A stretch of 64,000 nt of DNA, taken from assembly GCF_000262465.1 (NCBI RefSeq), contig NZ_CM001489.1:2813735-2877734 (forward strand). Direction: 5' to 3'. Origin of the DNA: Frankia sp. QA3. Lineage in GTDB: Bacteria; Actinomycetota; Actinomycetes; Frankiales; Frankiaceae. The position numbers and the translations under genes were made by a program. Each line of letters opens with the position of its first letter. Positions within the stretch are counted from its first letter, which is position 1. A model generated the notes under the pieces. It was given only the letters and a program-made list of their open reading frames with translations, was not told the origin of the DNA and searched no databases. Shown here one piece after another: positions 59,922 through 64,000 of the stretch.

Positions 59922-61142
59922 ATGAGCACCGGATCTGCGATGAGCACCGGATCTGCGATGAGCACCCCGTCGGCGACGCTGGGAGCGACCGTCGAGCTGG
60001 CGCGGTTGTGGTCCGACCCATACCCGATCTACCGAGAACTGCGGCGGCGCGAGCCGGTGGCGTGGGTGCCGGCCGCCAACCGCTACCTGGTGGCCCGCCA
60101 CCGGGACGTCGTCGCGCTCGAGCGGGACCCGGAGACCTTCAGCGCCGCCGAGCGCGACTCGCTCATGATCAGGGTGATGGGCCACACGATGATCCGCAAG
60201 GATGGCGCGGCCCACGCCCGCGAGCGTGCCGCCGCCGAGCCGCCGATGCGACCCCGGGTCGTCGCAAACCACTGGACGACGCTGTTCCAGCGCACCGCCG
60301 ACGAGCTCGTCGACGGCCTCTACGACCGCGGCGAGGCCGACCTGTTGCGCGACTTCGCCGGGCCGTATGCCGCCCGCAACCTCGGACTCGTCCTGGGCCT
60401 GCCCGACGCCGCCCCGGCCGACCTGCAGGAGTGGTCGCAGGCGATGATGGACGCCACCGGCAACTACGTTGATGACCCCACGGTCTGGCGGCGCTCCCAG
60501 ACCGCCGCGCAGCAGGTGGACGACGCGATCGACGACGTGCTCGGCCACCTGCGCCGCCGCCCCGACGAGTCAGTGATCTCGGCGATGCTGCACGCCACCG
60601 ACCCGCTGTCCGTCGAGGAGATCCGCGCCAACGTCAAGGTCATCATCGGGGGTGGCCTGAACGAGCCCAGGGACTCCCTCGCCGTCGGCGCGTGGGCCCT
60701 GCTGACCCACCCTGAGCAGCGCGCCGCCGTCGAGGCGGACCCGTCGCTGTGGCGCCGGGCCTTCGAGGAGACGGTCCGCTGGGTCTCCCCCATCGGGATG
60801 TACCCCCGCCAGACCACCCGCGAGGTCGTGCTCGGCGGCACCCGGATCGAGGCGGGCGCCCGGATCGGGGTGCTGATCGGCTCGGCGAACCGGGACGAGA
60901 CCGTCTTCGCCGACCCCGACCGTTTCGACCTTCACCGCAAGCCCAACAGTCATGTCGCGTTCGGCGGCGGCCCGCACTTCTGCCTCGGCTCCTGGCTGGC
61001 CCGGTCCCAGGTCAGCCAGGTCGCCTGGCCGACGCTCTTCCGGCGGCTGCCCGGCCTTCAGCTGGCCCCCGAACCCGAGGTCGAGCTCGGCGGCTGGGTG
61101 TTCCGGGGAGTGCTGAACCTCCCGGTGCGCTGGACGCCCTGA
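59922..61142 (+). CDS. Cytochrome P450
   Basis: 406 residues. ATG 59922 is the first of three in-frame ATGs in an 18-base tandem repeat (ATGAGCACCGGATCTGCG) and has GAGGAGG upstream. Haem-binding FGGGPHFCLGSWLAR (Cys about 350), ExxR in FEETVRWVSP, F-x-x-P-x-R-F (FADPDRFDLHRK). The I-helix reads IIGGGLNEPRDS instead of the usual A-G-x-D-T-T, so the acid-alcohol pair for oxygen activation is replaced by Asn-Glu. Bacterial class I type. With the aromatic neighbourhood I infer hydroxylation or O-dealkylation of an aromatic ether; not proven. Confidence 0.88.
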   Translation: MSTGSAMSTGSAMSTPSATLGATVELARLWSDPYPIYRELRRREPVAWVPAANRYLVARHRDVVALERDPETFSAAERDSLMIRVMGHTMIRKDGAAHARERAAAEPPMRPRVVANHWTTLFQRTADELVDGLYDRGEADLLRDFAGPYAARNLGLVLGLPDAAPADLQEWSQAMMDATGNYVDDPTVWRRSQTAAQQVDDAIDDVLGHLRRRPDESVISAMLHATDPLSVEEIRANVKVIIGGGLNEPRDSLAVGAWALLTHPEQRAAVEADPSLWRRAFEETVRWVSPIGMYPRQTTREVVLGGTRIEAGARIGVLIGSANRDETVFADPDRFDLHRKPNSHVAFGGGPHFCLGSWLARSQVSQVAWPTLFRRLPGLQLAPEPEVELGGWVFRGVLNLPVRWTP

Positions 61143-61165
61143 CCTCGCGCGGAAGGAACCCACTC

Positions 61166-61489
61166 ATGCCGAAAATCATCTACGTCGATCCCGACGGGAC
61201 GCGGCACGTCGTCGACGCCCCGGACGGTACCAGCCTGATGCAGGCGGCCGTCGCCAACGGCGTCGAGGGCGTGCTCGGCGAGTGCGGCGGCTCGGCGATG
61301 TGCGCCACCTGCCACGTCTACGTCGACCCGGCCGACGGCGGCCGGCTGCCCGAACTCGGCGCCGACGAGGACGAGATGCTCGACAGCACCGCCAGCCCGC
61401 GCACCACGGCCAGCCGGCTCAGCTGCCAGCTCACCGCCTCGGAGGACCTCGACGGCCTGGTCGTCCGGCTACCCGAGGAGCAGATCTGA
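61166..61489 (+). CDS. 2Fe-2S ferredoxin (putidaredoxin type)
   Basis: 107 residues. Cluster ligands in GECGGSAMCATCHVYV (C-x5-C-x2-C) and the fourth Cys in SRLSCQLTASEDLDGL, the adrenodoxin/putidaredoxin layout. Starts MPKIIYVDPDGTRH with GGAAGGAACCC upstream. Carries electrons from the reductase encoded next to the P450 encoded before. Its stop overlaps the reductase start. Confidence 0.93.
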   Translation: MPKIIYVDPDGTRHVVDAPDGTSLMQAAVANGVEGVLGECGGSAMCATCHVYVDPADGGRLPELGADEDEMLDSTASPRTTASRLSCQLTASEDLDGLVVRLPEEQI

Positions 61490-62775
61490 TACCCCACGAC
61501 GGCGTCGGCATCGAGGACGGCTCCGGGTCCGGCGTCGTCGTGGTCGGTGCCGGTCAGGCGGGCGTACAGGCCGCTCTCAGCCTGCGCCACGGCGGTTTCG
61601 ACGGCGCGGTGACGGTGATCGGGGACGAACCCGAACTTCCCTACCAGCGCCCACCGCTGTCGAAGGAATTCCTCGCCGACCCCGGGCAGCAGCCGCTGCC
61701 GTTGCGAGCCGAGCGCTTCTACGACGCCCACGACATCCGCCTGCTCCGCGGCGAGCGGGTCGTCACCCTCGACCGCGCCGCCCGGGAGGTCCACCTCGGC
61801 TCCGGGGGCCGGTTGGCGTTCGACCATCTCGTCCTCGCGCTCGGAGCGCGCAACCGGACGCTGCCCGTTCCCGGCCACGACGCCGACGGCGTGCTCACCC
61901 TGCGGACCCTGCGCGACGCCGAGCGGTTGCGGGACCGCCTGGCCGGGGCCACCTCGGCCGTGGTGGTCGGCGGGGGGTTCATCGGCCTGGAGTTCGCCTC
62001 GGTCGCCCGGGCGCGGGGAATACCCACCCTGCTCGTCGAGGCGGGGGAGCGGACCATGGCACGCGCGGTGAGCCCGGCGGTCTCCGGCTTCCTGACCGCC
62101 GGGCACCGCCGAGCCGGGGTGCGGATTCTGCTCGGGACCACAGTCCGCAGGCTGCTCGCCCGGCGCGGGCGGGTCGTCGGGGTGGAGACCGACGACGGCC
62201 GGCGCCACCCCGCGGACCTCGTCCTGGTGGCGGTCGGTGCCGTGCCGAACGTCGGGCTCGCGGCCGGTGCCGGACTCCCCACGGCGGACGGAATCCTGGT
62301 GGACGCCTGCCTGCGCACGCCCGACCCGCGGGTGTTCGCCGTCGGCGACTGCGCGCGTTACCCGAGCCCGGCCGTCGGATCGCCCGTGCGGCTCGAATCG
62401 GTGCAGAACGCCGCCGACCACGGCCGCTGCGTCGCCGAGACACTGCTGCGCGGGCAACCCACGCCGTACCGCGCCGTGCCCTGGTTCTGGAGCGATCAGG
62501 GCGAGCTGCGGCTCCAGATCGCCGGCGTCCCGACCGGGGCGGAACGCGCTGTGCTGCGAGGTGATCCTGACGCCGGCGCCTTCTCCGTGTTCTCCTTCGT
62601 CGCCGGACGGCTGGTCGCGGTCGAGTCGGTGAACCGGCCGGCGGACCACCTGGCCGCGCGCCGACTGCTCGCCGACGGCCGGCCGTTGACCCCCGAGCAG
62701 GCGGCGGACCCGAGCTTCGACCTCAGGTCCCATTCCCGGAGCAGGCCCGAGCCCGGCCCGCCCGCCGTCTCGTGA
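61486..62775 (+). CDS. FAD-dependent ferredoxin reductase (probable CTG start)
   Basis: About 429 residues. GVVVVGAGQAGVQAALSLR (FAD site), PYQRPPLSKEFL, AVVVGGGFIGLEFASVARARG (NADH site), VFAVGDCARYP and the C-terminal reductase domain with WFWSDQGELRLQIAG: a putidaredoxin-reductase-type enzyme. No ATG/GTG/TTG fits: the frame begins inside the ferredoxin gene. CTG 61486 overlaps the ferredoxin TGA and has GAGGAG five bases upstream, so I propose CTG as start; a GTG within VVVVGAG would be too late to leave a normal N-terminus. Confidence 0.87.
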   Translation: MIPHDGVGIEDGSGSGVVVVGAGQAGVQAALSLRHGGFDGAVTVIGDEPELPYQRPPLSKEFLADPGQQPLPLRAERFYDAHDIRLLRGERVVTLDRAAREVHLGSGGRLAFDHLVLALGARNRTLPVPGHDADGVLTLRTLRDAERLRDRLAGATSAVVVGGGFIGLEFASVARARGIPTLLVEAGERTMARAVSPAVSGFLTAGHRRAGVRILLGTTVRRLLARRGRVVGVETDDGRRHPADLVLVAVGAVPNVGLAAGAGLPTADGILVDACLRTPDPRVFAVGDCARYPSPAVGSPVRLESVQNAADHGRCVAETLLRGQPTPYRAVPWFWSDQGELRLQIAGVPTGAERAVLRGDPDAGAFSVFSFVAGRLVAVESVNRPADHLAARRLLADGRPLTPEQAADPSFDLRSHSRSRPEPGPPAVS

Positions 62776-62833
62776 TCACAGGTGGTTGCTCGCGCGGGCT
62801 GAGGGACGGGTACGTGCTCATCGGCTTGCGGGG

Positions 62834-63865
62834 TCAGCTTCCCGGGTGCGCGGATTCGGGCGTGCTGAGGCCGAACCCGTCGGCCCCCACGGTGACCGCG
62901 ACCTCGTCGCAGGCCACGTCGCGGACCGGGCACGGCCTGCCGTCGAGGTCCAGCACGGTGGTCGCCTCCGTGTACCAGGACTCGATCACCGCGTTCCCCC
63001 AGAAGTCGCGCCGGCGCGGGTCGTGCACGTTCCACCGCAGCGTCTCGTGGTCCGGATCACCGGTGTAGTAGTCGCTGGAGTACACCTCGAGCCGGTGCCC
63101 GTCCGGATCGCGCAGGTAGACGTAGAAGGCGTTCGAGACACCGTGACGCCCGGGCCCGCGCTCGACGTGGGCCTCCTCCTGCAGCGAACCGAGGATGTCG
63201 CAGATCCGCAGCACCTGGTGCGACTCGTGCGCGAAGAACCCCAGATGGTGCAGCCGGGGGCCGGCACCGCCGGTGAAGGCCACGTCGTGCACCGTCTGCT
63301 TGCGGTACATCCAGGCGGCATAGAGGGCGTGCTCGTCCTCGATCGTCTCCGAGCAGCCGAAGCCGAGCGAGGTGTAGTGCTCGTAGGCGGCCGGGATGTC
63401 CGGCACCACGATGTTGACGTGGTCGAGCCGGGCGATCTCCGCCCCCCGGCGCCGGTCGTACCGTTGCACGAGTCGCTCGGCGCGGTCGATCTCGTGGAAG
63501 AACTCGACGGTGAAACCGAGCGGGTCCTGCACCCGCACGGCCGCACCCACCCCGAGCGTGCTGCCCGCGGGAAGCCGCCGGGTGGGGCAGCCCAGCTCGC
63601 CGAAGTACGCCTCCGCCCTGGCGAGGTCGGCCGGGGTCCGCACCCGGAACGCGAAGTACGAAGCGGCTGGCTCCGCCCCGGCCCGCAGCACCAGGTTGTG
63701 ATGGGTCAGCTCGTCGTACCCCCGGAGGTAGAGGGCGTCCGGCTCGTCGGCCTGCACGACCATCCCGAGCAGCTCCGACCAGAACCAGCGAGCCCGGTCC
63801 AGATCGGTGACGACCAGCTCGGCGTAGGCGGAACGGACGACGTCGGGAGGCTCGGGAAGCGTCAC
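62834..63865 (-). CDS. Homoprotocatechuate (3,4-dihydroxyphenylacetate) 2,3-dioxygenase
   Basis: 343 residues. Type I extradiol dioxygenase of the HpaD/HpcB group: two vicinal-oxygen-chelate halves; metal ligands His in ARLDHVNIVVPD (about 145), His in PRLHHLGFFAHE (about 205) and Glu in HRLEVYSSDYYTGDP (about 260). Opens the ring of 3,4-dihydroxyphenylacetate (or a related catechol) next to the diol. It gives the island a second, meta-cleavage route separate from protocatechuate. Convergent with the P450 group; 135 bases before it start the tail of another minus-strand gene. Confidence 0.87.
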   Translation of the reverse strand: MTLPEPPDVVRSAYAELVVTDLDRARWFWSELLGMVVQADEPDALYLRGYDELTHHNLVLRAGAEPAASYFAFRVRTPADLARAEAYFGELGCPTRRLPAGSTLGVGAAVRVQDPLGFTVEFFHEIDRAERLVQRYDRRRGAEIARLDHVNIVVPDIPAAYEHYTSLGFGCSETIEDEHALYAAWMYRKQTVHDVAFTGGAGPRLHHLGFFAHESHQVLRICDILGSLQEEAHVERGPGRHGVSNAFYVYLRDPDGHRLEVYSSDYYTGDPDHETLRWNVHDPRRRDFWGNAVIESWYTEATTVLDLDGRPCPVRDVACDEVAVTVGADGFGLSTPESAHPGS

Positions 63866-63933
63866 GTTCGGGCTCCTTACCAGCGTCGCGGGCGGGCGCC
63901 CCGGCCAGCGGACCGCGGGCCCCGGGATGTCGG

Positions 63934-64000
63934 TCAGAGGGCGGGATCCGCCTGCGGCGGCACGCCGAAACGGGTCGGTCGCGCGTCGGAGAGCGCGACG
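63934..64000 (-). CDS. C-terminal end of an unidentified gene (cut by window edge)
   Basis: The last 67 bases, read on the minus strand, give a frame ALSDARPTRFGVPPQADPAL followed by TGA at 63936-63934. Codon use (G/C in third positions) fits a real gene end, and a gene of the homoprotocatechuate pathway is plausible from position, but the fragment is too short to identify. Confidence 0.35.
   Translation of the reverse strand, partial: VALSDARPTRFGVPPQADPAL

Overview
The window is high-GC DNA (GC-rich third positions, GTG starts, ATGA-coupled genes, large shadow ORFs) that looks like a chromosomal stretch of a filamentous or soil actinobacterium. WD40 proteins with membrane anchors, PcaL (PcaD-PcaC) fusions, AMIN-like and DUF6461 proteins and an NDMA-type alcohol dehydrogenase fit the Frankia / Pseudonocardia / Streptomyces world; I cannot name the species.

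Region 1 (1-9970) is a decayed mobile-element landing zone. It holds three IS6-family copies or pieces in addition to one intact copy (1-222, 2775-3342, 8554-8660, and the intact copy at about 9168-9969), remnants of IS5-, IS701- and ISL3-type transposases, truncated host genes (HepT-like, TetR, DUF6461, WD40), an orphan MazF-type toxin, a YdeI-type protein, an AMIN-like secreted protein, and one large intact gene (4514-7867): a predicted nuclease-like N-terminal domain, one membrane helix and a long WD40 propeller.

Region 2 (10013-22169) is a complete protocatechuate branch of the beta-ketoadipate pathway: one eight-gene minus-strand operon pcaH-pcaG-pcaB-pcaL-pobA-pcaI-pcaJ-VanB-like reductase, a divergent tandem-IclR regulator with a perfect palindrome in the divergent promoter, and the last-step thiolase (PcaF-like) behind a PaaX-type regulator.

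Region 3 (22496-38099) is a plus-strand block. A branched-chain/aromatic-acid type ABC importer (LivFG fusion, LivH, LivM, LivK) is translationally coupled to a CoA-thioester catabolic set (two acyl-CoA ligases, MaoC hydratase, SDR, amidohydrolase, TIGR03084 protein). It is followed by a thioesterase, a GMC oxidoreductase, a glutathione-independent formaldehyde dehydrogenase and a GlcG/HbpS-like protein.

Region 4 (38187-46405, minus) carries a secreted carboxylesterase, vanillate O-demethylase oxygenase (VanA-like), two aldehyde dehydrogenases, an NmrA-like protein and a DUF3237 protein. Region 5 (46769-57592) has an SDR, then a second operon (LivK-LivH-LivMG fusion-LivF-acyl-CoA ligase-thiolase-PaaG-like isomerase), and an NDMA-dependent alcohol dehydrogenase. 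Region 6 (57941-64000) has an alpha/beta hydrolase lacking its nucleophile, a LysR regulator divergent from a three-component cytochrome P450 system (P450, 2Fe-2S ferredoxin, reductase), and a homoprotocatechuate-type extradiol dioxygenase.

Together regions 2-6 read as a lignin-type aromatic catabolic island: uptake, CoA activation and side-chain shortening, aldehyde oxidation, O-demethylation (VanA with the VanB-like reductase, perhaps the P450) with formaldehyde disposal, then protocatechuate ring cleavage to succinyl-CoA and acetyl-CoA. The most notable unexplained signal is a 10-base word, CATATATGAT, found at four intergenic sites (plus one one-mismatch copy) in front of otherwise unrelated genes of this island; at 56389-56404 it sits in a perfect 16-base palindrome. 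This suggests a shared promoter/operator and a regulon whose regulator is not evident in the window.
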